From the NCBI RefSeq assembly GCF_900700375.1, contig NW_021629827.1, forward strand, positions 1 through 64,000: DNA of 64,000 nt, read 5' to 3'. The translations under genes and the position numbers were made by a program. The DNA is from Denticeps clupeoides (lineage: Eukaryota > Chordata > Actinopteri > Clupeiformes > Denticipitidae). This document shows, in pieces, positions 1-12,100 of this stretch (its first letter is position 1; every line of letters starts with the position of its first letter). The notes beneath the pieces were generated by a model. That model was not told where the DNA came from. It saw nothing but the letters and a program-made list of their open reading frames with translations, and made no database searches.

Positions 1-3000
1 TTTAACATTATCCTGAAGAATTAGTTGATATTGGGTTGAATTCATCCAACCCTCACCTTCAACAAGAACCCCAGGTCCTGAACTACACGCAGCATGATGT
101 GCAGCTCTTCTTCCAGCATGCAAGCTGTTTTTGTTATTTACATTTACAGCATTTATCAGACGACATTATTCAGAGCAACTTACAATCAGTAGTTACAGGG
201 ACAGTCCCCACCTGGAGACACTCAGGGTTAAGTGTCTTGCTCAGGGACACAATGGTAGTAAGTGGGATTTGAACCTGGGTCTTCTGGTTCATAGGCGAGT
301 GTGTTACCCTCGCCTATGAACCCTTTATGACCAAAATAACTATGTTTAACCTCTGAGATTTTAGTAGCCTTCGCCTAAAAAAATCGTTTTTCAGGCCTTT
401 TGAGAGATGCCATAATGTCACTAATCAGAGAAGCACAACTTGCAATTTTCCACCGTAAATACCTTTTCTCATGACTGGACGCACCTGTCGAAGTTGGATG
501 AGCTCAAGTAATCAGCATTGAGCAGTTACATGCATGCAAATCAGCTAAATTACAAGGGATCCTGAATTTATACAGTTTTTCACATTTGATTTAATTTCAT
601 ACAAACTGAATACTCCTTCAGTAAAAACCACCCCCAGAACTCAACTTTTTTGGTGGAAGAAGAGTAAATTATTATGTATGCTGAGAAGGGTTCCCAAACT
701 TTTTCATATGACTGTAATTGTATATATGAATGGAGGTCCTCTCAAAGTCTTCAGAACATTTTTGAACAGAGAGGAACTCCACGGCCCTGATGGTGGTTGG
801 ACGCTTGTTTACCACAGACAAGACACAATCTGAGATCACCCAGAGATCACTCAGAGGTCCACATGACTAACTTGACTTTGATATCAAAAAATTGAAGCTT
901 TTTCTCAACGCTGTACATCCACAGCCAGTCACTTTATGTGTCAGTGTGGCTCTTGTTAGACTGACTGGTTTCTTCTCACCAATAACATGTTACATCAGCA
1001 GGCTTCCGGAAAGTGGAAAAGTTAAAGCAATGAAACTAAGCTGCTTCATAAGAATAGAAAGTAATTGCCAGTGAGTGTTACAACAATAGTGAGAGAGGGA
1101 GACAGACAGAAAGGGAGGGAGGGAGCGTCTCATTGGGATCACCATACATGGAAAGGAAAAAAGGGCTCAGGATGGTTTGAGTCAGATTAAAAAACACTCA
1201 CTCACACACATGCAACTACATTGGTGCGAAATCTGTGAAATCAAATAAGCGTGTTACTCAGAAAACAACATAAAACCCATGAAACCCTTTACTTGTTAAT
1301 TTTCTGAGGATATAATGGACATGCACACAGCACAATAAAGCTTTATTTCTGGAAATGCTTCATTATCATGCTATGAATGCAAAATTCTTGATGTCTTTTC
1401 CAGCTATCTCAGACACTTTCTCACCCGCTCTAAATTGGTGGAGGGAAAGGGTCTCCACTGGTCGCTGTACATCTGGGTTTACTGACAGATTTCCTGCAGG
1501 GCATGCTGTTCATCACTAGTCAAGATGAGTCATGTGTTTTATTTTAGATTGTCATGCAAAGATTTTTTTTTAATCAAATAAGAGTTATAAGTCATAAGAA
1601 AGTATAATATTGATCCTGATAACTATTAACAATGCTAGCCATTAGCAACAGCCACTATGACTGAGATTAACAAATATTTGTTAATGTATCCAAAGGAAGA
1701 CCTAAAGAATTCTATCCTTGGTAATAGTTTTATTAGCAGGGTTGTGACAAAAAAAACAAACAAACAAACATTTCATTTTCTTTATTTCTGGCACATAAAA
1801 AAACAGTACAGTGTAGTTTAAAATCAAAAAGGTACCAGTGAAAGAGCTTTATTTCCACAGTACATGGAAATGTCCCTGATGCATTAATTTCCCTTTCAGG
1901 CAGTGTCAGCAATTCAACATAAAAAGGAGAAACGGCAGTGTTTGTTGCCCATTTTGAAATACAAGTACTCTATACTTGTATTACAAATAAGTGAACCAAT
2001 TATTTAAAGTTGTTCTCATTAAAGGTGTATGAAAATATACAATTGAACTAAAATGTCGATAAATTTATGAAACCGGTATATTTTGCTGGTCCCCTCCAGT
2101 AAAACAAGGTTTAGAGGGTCCTCATAAACTCAAGACAGAAGAAAAGTTTTCAAATAAATAACAGGATAAAAATGACTGGAATTAATAAAATAAAAATGTA
2201 ATTCTGAAAAAATTGCAATTCACATTTTTTTTAGCTAATTATTGAAAAAGTGTGAGAATGGCACATCATTTAGCCAAAAATAACATGACATTTGTAGCAA
2301 GATATTTATGCATTCGTATGACAATTTCTTCCTTAATATGGCATGTTTTGTTTGTATCAGCTACGCCATCTGATACCTGTCTCTCTGTATTTGAATGAAT
2401 TGTTTTGTGAAAGAAAATGCAAAATGCACTCTAAGGATGAAACTAAAAAACTAAAAGTTCCATTATAAACAATTTTCACACATTTACAGCAGTGCAAATC
2501 TCTAAAATAAATAAGTCTATTACTGATTACATAATTATTCAAGTTTTACAAACAATGACACATTTTTAATATCACATTTTAAAGGTGGAGGGAGGCACAG
2601 AAAATCAGAAATATCACTCTCGCAATAGGCCACAATAAATAGTAACTTCATATAAATTGCATCATATGGTTTTAAATTTGTCAAAAAAATTAGAATGGTT
2701 TTGACTGTCAAAAATAGATTTAGTGTTACAAATGATAAAATGCGACGAAAAAAATATGTGTAAATTTAAAGGTTTTGGAGAATTTTTAAACAGAAAACAG
2801 TAACACTTACAGCCTAAATTATTATAATAATATGATTGAATTATGTGTAGATTTAATGGGGCAGGTTTTTATAAGGCATTAGTAAAGTACTAAAGGCACT
2901 GCTGTAGGCAGCGATGGCAAAAAGAATTCTTTGAGGACCTTCATCCTAGACGCATGCACAGAAACACAAACTAACCGTGCACGTGCTGTAAATGTAACTG

Positions 3001-3124
3001 AACATTTCAAATCTATTAGTGTCTGATTAATTTAAACTTGATTTTAACTATTGATAATACCTAATTATGAAAGGCTATGCAAATAGAGAGCTAAGATCAT
3101 CCTTCTACCTGTATGTCAGTATTA
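1..3124. other. Intergenic, AT-rich, no gene seen
   Basis: No open frame here has exon-like structure or a recognisable product. The stretch is AT-rich with short homopolymer and AAAC-type runs near 1750, and it starts with a SINE copy at 138-318. It lies downstream of cenpf, so the part next to 3124 is probably cenpf 3' UTR. I cannot place its end. Confidence 0.6.
138..318 (-). repeat. tRNA-headed SINE, family A
   Basis: Near full-length copy in reverse orientation. The AT-rich tail of CATTTA units and the GCGACTTACAA-type block are on the left. The tRNA-like head, with an A-box-like block and a B box read in reverse as GGATTTGAACC, is on the right. Related copies recur through the window at 12902, 16268, 40739, 46949, 51011 and 63468. 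The last 20 bases repeat the head motif, suggesting a small duplication at the head end. Confidence 0.8.
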
Positions 3125-6100
3125 TTAGTCCTGGATCCATGGTTTCTTCTTCGTGAAGTGGGAGGGGGCACGGCTGCTGTCCCCCAAAAGTCCACGCCTA
3201 AGGACATAAGGGCAAGCAGGTCCAGTGGGAATATCAGCAAAACCTGAGAAAAAGAACAAACAAGAAAGGGTAAAAAAAATAAATAATTAAAATAATAATA
3301 CATAATAATACATATATACTGAAAATAAAGTGAAAGGTGTAAAGTGCCTATTGCCTGTAGAACATTCCAGTAGTTAGTTTATAAATGTATAACAGTGTTC
3401 AAGAAAAGCAAAGCGACTCAACCTTTCAATCACCACTTCGGGCAGCCCATATGGTTCATACTCAGTGTCATCGTACGCGACAGACATACGGCTCCGGTTA
3501 CGCCTGATTCGTTCTGCCAGATGAACTGGGTTGGCAGGAATTGGGAAATGATCCAGAGAAAAGCAGCTTGTCACTTCAAACACTTTAAACTGGAGAGAAG
3601 GACCGAGACTCAGGCAGAGTCACCCAAATCAACAATATTCTTTATTCCCTTTCTTCTTCTGTCTGGGTGCCTGAGTGACAGAAAATCAGGTTTTGGTGAC
3701 CAGACTCATAACTTTGAGGTGGCTCTTCTGTTTGGGTTCCAGAAGTCACCACATCTCGAATGATGAACGCTGTCGCCAGCAGGACTTTTAAACTTGGAAC
3801 GGTCATCAGTGTTGCTAGACCTGAAGCCTCCTGGCAGTGTTTTTGCACAAGACACTTTTTCATCCTGAGATCCGAGTTCATGTGAAGACTCGGTAAAAAC
3901 TTTGGCTCTGATGATCAATCACTGAAAAACAAAACAGCTTTGGTGTTCAGTTGAGGTGAATTTTGTGCCATGTCCTGAATGTCCCCTGGACAGCTGTAAT
4001 GTTCACAAGTCTTGTCTCCAGCCATGTCAATATTTGTGCCTCTGCGATTCAGAGGACTCTTCTCATTGTCCTTAGTGTTTAATTCTTTAGCTTCTTTGGT
4101 GGTGTTCTTGTCTTCACCTAAAGCACCCTGAGAAAGGAGATTTTTTTTAAATATAAGTAAAAAATGAAAAGATTATCCAAAAGAGACATCAACATTGCAT
4201 ACTTCTTTAGACAACAAAGGATCATCAGAACGGATCGATGTGCAGGAAGCATCTCCTGATTGTGGGTGTTGAGTAGCATCAGGTTGGGTCAGTGTTTCAT
4301 CTGTTGAGGGTCCATGTGTCTTCAGATCAGAACTCTGAAGGATCACAGACCTGTGAAAATAAAGAGGACCAAGAAAGGATTTAAAGACAATTACAGCCTC
4401 ATCCTCCATTATTTATTTTCTGAATACATATTCCCATTGTTAAAGTATAATGGAGGAGCTGTGCCTTGGGTGCCTAGTTTCAAATGAAGGGAAGTTACAA
4501 GTTTTTGATCGTAAGTAGCCTTCACAGAACAACTCCATATTAAAGCTCATTAACTGAAACATTCAAGCAATAATAGGTGTCCAGGTCAATAACCTGCTAC
4601 TGTCTGTGGTGCAAGTGAAATACACTACATAAACGTAACGTTTCATATGTCTGACATCACTGTAAACTTTGCTTGCCTTATTTAGCTAATCTCAAGTGTC
4701 TGATACTTACACTCAAAAGCTCCTGTAAATACATGATGCATCACTACAATGACAAATTGCCTTCTATTTATCTTTAATAAGTGGACTTGCACCTGTTTGC
4801 ACCTCCATTGCGTCAGTTTATTCGAGCGGGCAGTCACACAACATGATCTGGTCTTCCCTCATTAGCACTACAGAGCTCCCATCCCCAGAGAGCTGCTCTC
4901 CCAGTGACGCAGGGGTCTCCTGAGACGCCGTCCTCCAGAGGGCTATTTCCTCGGCCTGCCTCCGGTTCTCTTCGTTCAGATGCTGCAGTTCGCTCTGCAA
5001 CAGCCGCAACTACAAAGTACACCATCGACACAAATACGGTGAATAAGACTGTGCCAGTACAGTACATTAAAATTGGACGGAAATGATTTGAAGTACCTGT
5101 TCCATTAAAGATATGTTCAGTCCAGAACCTTGTCCAGCTCTAACCTTGTCAAAGTTTTCTACTGATGACCCTGCGACTGTCAGACTCTGCCGGTCTTCTG
5201 TTTGAGGTGGACACTACCATCTTTGGCAGTTGGGGTCTTGAGTTTCCAGCCATTTCAGTCTCCATCTCAGGTCTTCATTCTCCCTTATAACCGACTGCAT
5301 TTCTTTAAAAAGTTGGTCGTTCTGAATCTTCAACTCACAAAGATCTGCAGGTACGGTCTCATAGGCCCTTACATCTTCTGTTAGGTTGCATGAAGCATTG
5401 ATCTTCAGTGCAGCCTGTTCTGCTTGGATAGTTCCATCCAATAAAAGATCTTCAGCATTTGCATTGGTGCTTATAGTCACTTCATCCTGCAGTAGGTTAG
5501 CACTGGTCAAATCTTCATGTAAAACAGATTTTTTTGACTGATCCGATTCTTGTGAAGAAACTTCTGCATTGGCGGAGCCATCGTTCCCGCGCTTGTCCTC
5601 TTGAAGATTTTTTGCTTCGAGCTGAGCAATTTTTTCTCTGCAGAGATGAAGTTCTTCGCCCTGCCTCTGGAGGAGATGGTCTCTTTCGTTTAGCTCATGT
5701 AGGAGGCCCTCAATATGACAACTCTGGCTCTCAAAGGCCTGAGTAAGCTGCTGGGTCTGACTGGTCACTTGCTTCTGCAGAACGTCCAAGCGGTTTTGGA
5801 ATGACTTGGCTTTACTTGCCTCTACATCCCTCTCATTTTGCAAAGTTTCACAGAGTTCCTTTAAAATTTCCAGTTCTTGCTGAACTCCAGATCCTGTTGA
5901 GTCCTTTAAGTAAGGTCCAGAGGGTTCTTTACACTCAGCAGTTTCAAAATCTGTGATTAGATCTCTCACTGTATGCTCCTGTGAGACTGTAGCATTGAGA
6001 ATGTTCTCTGCTTGACAGAACCCAATGCGTTTTACAGGAACGAAGATTTCTTCACACAAGGTGGGGACACGAGCCTTTCGTTCTTCACAGTTTAAGGAAA

Positions 6101-9100
6101 CATTTTCCTTCAGGCGTGACTGTAATTCCTCTAACTGCGCCTCAAGATCTGTGACCCTTGCCACCAGATTTTTCTTCTCTTCCTGTTCTTCCTCCATCCC
6201 CTTCTCTCGTTCTTGAGTCATCTCTACTTTAAGGGCTTCCAGGCTTTCCATGAGTTGATTCCTGTGCTCTTCCATCTCACGCTCCTTCCTCTCCATCTCC
6301 TCCATGTTCTCCTTCAGCCTGTTCAACTCCATCTTCTCCTCTTCCTTGTTCTGTCTATCCTTGTCCAGAGCATCCAATGACTCTTTCAGTCTTCCAGTCT
6401 CCAGCTTTTCCTCTTCAAGGAGTTTCTGTTGCTCCTGAGCTTTCTGGCGTAGCTGCTCTGACTGGGAAGCATATTTTCGACTCAACTGTTTTAATTTCGT
6501 CCTGGCCTCTGCTTCAGAACGTCTCTGGGCTTCCAGGTCATCCAGGCGACGCTGAAGTTCCAGTTTCATGTCCCGGAGTTCGTCCACGAGCACTGAATTC
6601 TCACGTTCAAGGTCAGAAGAACAGGGTTTGACAGTGGTTGATGGATTTCTGTCCTCATCTTCAATAACACACTCTTTGTTTTCTTGTTTCCCAACAACCT
6701 GCACCACATGAGAAACAGGATCTTCATCTGGTGGGGCACTTTTACTGTCTACTGCAATGCCAACCTCATCCACTCTCAACTTTGGGCCCCTTCCTTTGGT
6801 CTTCAGAGTTTCTTCAGAAGAAAAGAATGTTTGTTCAGTGATGTTTTCAGAGTCCATCCCCTCCCCTGGTTCCCTGTCTGAAGGGAATTTGGGCAAAACA
6901 TTATCCTCTTTTAGTCTGTCTGATTTAATAGGTCTCTTTTTCTGGACAGACTGTTGGTGAGAAATTTGGTGATTATGCTGTAGAGATCCGGTAAGCATGA
7001 ACTCAAGCGGAGCTGAAGGTAGAGGAACAGGGCCACGCTCTGGAAAAGTGAAGGAAAGAGAGGAACAATCAGTTACACAAACATGGATATTAAAATAAAG
7101 TATGATGGCCACAAAAGTGCACATAATGCCAAATGAGGACCTTGCAGTTCTTTTAGGAGCTTCAGAGCCTCTGCCAACTCTTCTTCAAGTCGTTTAATCT
7201 CCTCCTGCCAACTTTTCTCCTTCCTCTTCAACTGCTCCACAGTCACTGCAAGCCCATCTCTCTCCCTGAGCGCCTCCTGCAGTCACATTAAAAATTCGCA
7301 ACACTTCCAGCCGTCCACTCAATTCTTGCACAATAGAAAAAAAACGAAATTACACAACTCCTTTTTTTGGGTTAATTTACATTTATCGTTTACTTTGGAG
7401 GTTTATCTTTGTCACATTATAAAGCTGATCTAGCATTCAGTCGAATAAAATTACTAAACGTTCTTATTCACTGTTCCACAGAACAAGCTAGGGCAGGGCA
7501 CCAGTCTATGAAAGAATGAATAAACACAAAGGCCAATTCGGTACAGTCTATTTGCACTAGCGATCTTCAAGCCTTATCTTATATTTATTTATATTTAGTT
7601 TTTTTATTTTCTCATCTTGTGGTTTATATTGCTTTGGCTTACATCATATCCAAGGTTATGCATAAGTATAAATTAAATCTGTGAACTAGTTAAAGGAAAT
7701 GGAAGCACGGTACCATTAGCTTGCTCTGGGTCTGAGCATCTCGCTTCTGACTGTCCTGCAGTTGGGACTCAGTGTTCCTGAGTTTCTGGTTCAGGTTCTC
7801 CAGGTCCCTTTCTAAAGCCTGCTTCTGCAGTGACAGCTGTAGAGGAACAGACAGACAGGCTAAGACACCTAAAAAGTGAATGGTGAAAGAGTGGAGGTAT
7901 CAGAGAAGAACATAAAGCTAGAACAATGTTGCGCACAGCAAACCAGAAAATGATTCGAAAATCTTGTTGATTAGACATGCAGCATGTCAGATGATTCCTA
8001 GCGGCCACCATGGCATTTAATGGCATAATGACATACCTGAAGAGTTGTGAGAACCTTTTTTGTTTTCATGTTAAAACATAAAAAAAATGTAACAATAAAA
8101 ATGAAAATAGCCTTAACACAAAACATGCCCTGCAAACTGCACCAGCAAATTATATGTACAGATAAATTTTAGCTACTTCTAATTCTTTTTTAGTCCAAAA
8201 TCATCTGAAAATAAAATACGTTTTCAAACACCATTATAGTATTATTAATCCAATCAAAGCAAGGGAAAGTGAGTATTCCCAGAGGAGAAAAAAACATGGA
8301 ATCTGCTTATCTAAATGACATTCCTCAGATACTTTATGCACTGTGAACCAAGGTCAGACTGGAGAGCTCTTCAGGTTTTTTTCCCCCAATGTAGGCTATT
8401 CTCTATAGCATACATTGAAAAAACCTGAAGAGCTCTCTTGGAGCTACAACTTGAGTTTAATGTATAAATCATATAACAGAAGTTTTATGATTTATGATAG
8501 AAGAAGGGTCACGGAAAGTAATAACTCAACAGCCGTTTCTGCTGAAACATTTGATATATGCATTTGTCTAATATGTTAATGCGCACACAGCATGCCTACA
8601 TGTGCTTCCCAGGTGGCACAAACAGGAGTCAGACAAACAAGAAATTAATTTGGATGTACTGTACACATGATTACAAAACACATTTCCTACCTATAGCTGC
8701 ATTTCTGTTGATCTGAGTACATGTTTATACGTGCAATGGAAAGAGAAAACAGTGAAACAGTTGAGGAAGCACAAGTAACTTGACAAATAGCACTAACCTT
8801 CACAGCTTAAATCGCCACTGTGTGAAACCAAGGATGAGGAGGAGAAAAGAGACAGACATGAGAAAAGTGCGAGACAGCAATGGTCTCAGAGAAGGAGGAG
8901 GGATGTTAGTTTGATAGCCTACTAGAACACACTTGGGGGAATAAAAGCAGGAAAAGGAACCAGAAAAGAGGACAGATAAAAGAGAAATTTAGAAAAAAAT
9001 TAAATATGTGCATACCTTGTCAAATTGTGACTGCAGTGTGTTGTACTGTGTTCTGGCCTGCTGGATCTCCTGGTTAAGTTTAAAACTCTCCTGCTGGTGA

Positions 9101-12100
9101 AGCCGGTCCACAGCCTGACGTTCTTTCTGTAGCTCCTGCACCTCCTACACATGATCCGTATCCGTTAGCATACCATTACCATACAATAACAGCTATGTAC
9201 TGGCACGCGACTATAACCATTTAAATTATGCATTTTCAGGCATTGCCTCAAATGCTGAAGTGACAACGTTATATGTAGAGGTTAATGCTGTCCGATTAAT
9301 TAGTATGTATATTGACTACCCAATATAGCAATGTACGAAAATACACATTTATTGTACATATGTACATAAATTATGTACATATTTATTGTCATGGAGAAGA
9401 ATCAATTAGTTGTTCGACATCCAGGCTACTTACTCTTTGGTGCTCTCTCTCCATTTCCCTCCGCCGCTGCTCTGCTGTACAGCGGCTGGATTCGGCATTC
9501 TGTCTCTGGCATTTCAGCTCCTCTTGTAGCTGCTTCACTCGCTGGTCTGACAGTTGTAACTTAACATAAACAGTCATAATTCAACTTAAAGCACCATTAA
9601 TATTAGATACTTGCGTTGTTTAAATGCCCTGTTTTATGTTATCTAATAAAATAAAATCACGAGCCTTACCCGGTCTCTCTCTTGGCTCAGGCTGGTGTTG
9701 GCTCTGCCCAGCTCATCTCTGGTGCGGTTCAGAGATTGATCTCTGGAGGCAAGCTCCCTTCGAACGTCACTCAGACGACCCTCAACGTCCCGAAAGCGCT
9801 CAGATTCAGCTTGCACGTCCTTTTCCAGGGTCTGTACCCTTGTCTGAAGTGTCCGATTAGCTGATTTTAGGGCTGAAATTCATAATAATATGAAACATGA
9901 ACACAGATTTGTTTTGTGTGTGTGTGAGATGTAAAACAGATTTATATAATTTCAGAAGGGATTCAGAGATTTCTAAATTTATTGATATCCATCACAGGTA
10001 TGTAGCAGCATGGTGGTGCAGTGGATGGAGTATTTGGCTCACCAATAAGAATAGGAGGAATAATTTTTTTTTTGCATTAGCTACATTTTATAAAAGTTAC
10101 TTAAATTATCATAATGCAGTGATCTGATGACTGTGAACTCCAGCAGGGTCATTTCCTGGTTCTGAGTGAGCAATGTTGTGTTCTGCTGACACTGGGGACG
10201 GAATGTCACGTGACTGAGCCAACTGGGACACAATGGCACATATTCATGCTTTCCAAACATCACTGAATAAACAGAAGTGAGTATCAGTCGAAGCCGAGCT
10301 GATGGGGATTCTAAACACGTTGGCCAGCCCGAACATAATCGCATGGCAGCTGTCCTGCACTCAGAAAGTGACCACTGACCAAGGGATTTAAAATCTCAAA
10401 CACGAACTGTACCCAAACAGCTGAACTACAAACACACGGGGTGGAGCTGCAGGTCACACGTGTCCCTTTGGCACTGATGGTGTACTGTACAATGACAGAA
10501 AATCAAACTTAGAGAACACTGGATGTTTTTTGGGGGGTTTGTTGTGACTACAGGATGTTGTCACTAACTCTTGGCCAACAACCACCCCACTACAAGTTAA
10601 TGACACCCATGGGAGATACTTAAAACAAACTGTGCATAAACTAACAAAAAATAAAAAAATAAATTAAAAGAAAAGTAGAGCGTTGGGCTTTTTGGTGATG
10701 AAACATCTTTCATGTTACATCCTGCCAGTGAGCGTAATCAGCCTTGGGGCTGATGCGACAGTTAGTTCTTTGAGTTCTTTGCTAATTCAAGAGCATAAAT
10801 CAGTACTTCTCTGGCACAAGGCATTCAAACTTGAATCACCAAACCCAGGCAAGATTAGAACCTGTTTAGTGCGCCAGCATCAGCAAAGAATATTTATTGA
10901 GAAGGTCTTACCGTTAAGAAAATATTATCTATTGCTGCACTACTCCATTTTTGCAAAGCAGTATTTGCGCTATTTTTACTTTACACCTTCATTATTCATT
11001 TCACTAGTTTAGCGCTGTCTGTATTCTTGTTGTTTAGGTTTTGTTTGCCTCACATGACACTCTTGCACTGCCTGCGTCGCATGTTTGCAATTTATGTAAC
11101 GTTGTTTAAAATGTTGTGTGTAGTAAAGCTCAACTTGAACTTGATTTCAAATTTGGCAAAATCCATAACACAGTTATACTTGTGCACTGACGTCATGTAG
11201 TTTTATTGTTGGCCTTTTATATTTATTGATGGCAGTTGGGACAATGAAGAATTCATTGTTCATCTCTGACCCAGCTGTTGCTAAGCAACGTCATTTGGCA
11301 GCAGCTGGTCAAATGGCCTTCTTACCGTAAACAGTGCAATAATTTATTGCATGATATTTAAAGAGGTACATGAGAGTGACTATTACCAGCTCAGAACTAC
11401 CAGTTGTATAATTTGTAAAAGAGACAATATGACACACTGATTATAAAAAGCTTGTTAGTTGACCTCAGAAAGCCTCAGATATTTAAATGTAAAATCAAAA
11501 AATAAGAAAAATAGCCTATGGCCTTAACTATTAGTCAAGTGTGGAATGGTGATGGGAATAACAGCGTTACTGGGGAGGGTAAGCTCACTGAAGGCAGAGT
11601 TGGGCGGGAGAGACATGGCGATGGTGATCAAAAGTAGCATTTTTACAGTGTAGATACAGTAAGCATGACTTTTGTAGGTAAAGGTAAGAATGTACATGTT
11701 AAATATACATTATTCCCTGGAAATAAACTTTATTGGTAACGAGCAATTCAACTCTGATGAAACTCATCTCATCGTCTCATGCTTCATCAAATCTAGTGGA
11801 CAACAACGTGGAAGTTGACAGCAGCACAAACCCAGGTCCGGCTACGCTAACAAAGGAGGAGGCGGAGCCACGAGGTCCAAATTTTAGGTTACTTTCCCTG
11901 GTAAGTGACAAAAATCCGCGCCTTATAAAATTATATAATTTTATAATGCTGTAACTCAGTTACTTTTTGAAAGAAGTAACATGGAAGCACGTTGTAAAGT
12001 CGTTCTGGATAAGGGTGTCTGCCAAATGCCTTAAATGTAATGTTAAATGAGAAGGGAGGAGGAAACTGAACTGTGTGATTGGCCAGTAATCCTCACCATC

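Noticed and set aside
10690-11150. Possible LINE 3' tail in a cenpf intron
   Set aside because: Ends with CAACTTGAACTTG-like sequence reminiscent of LINE tails, but no protein remnant or clear boundary was found.
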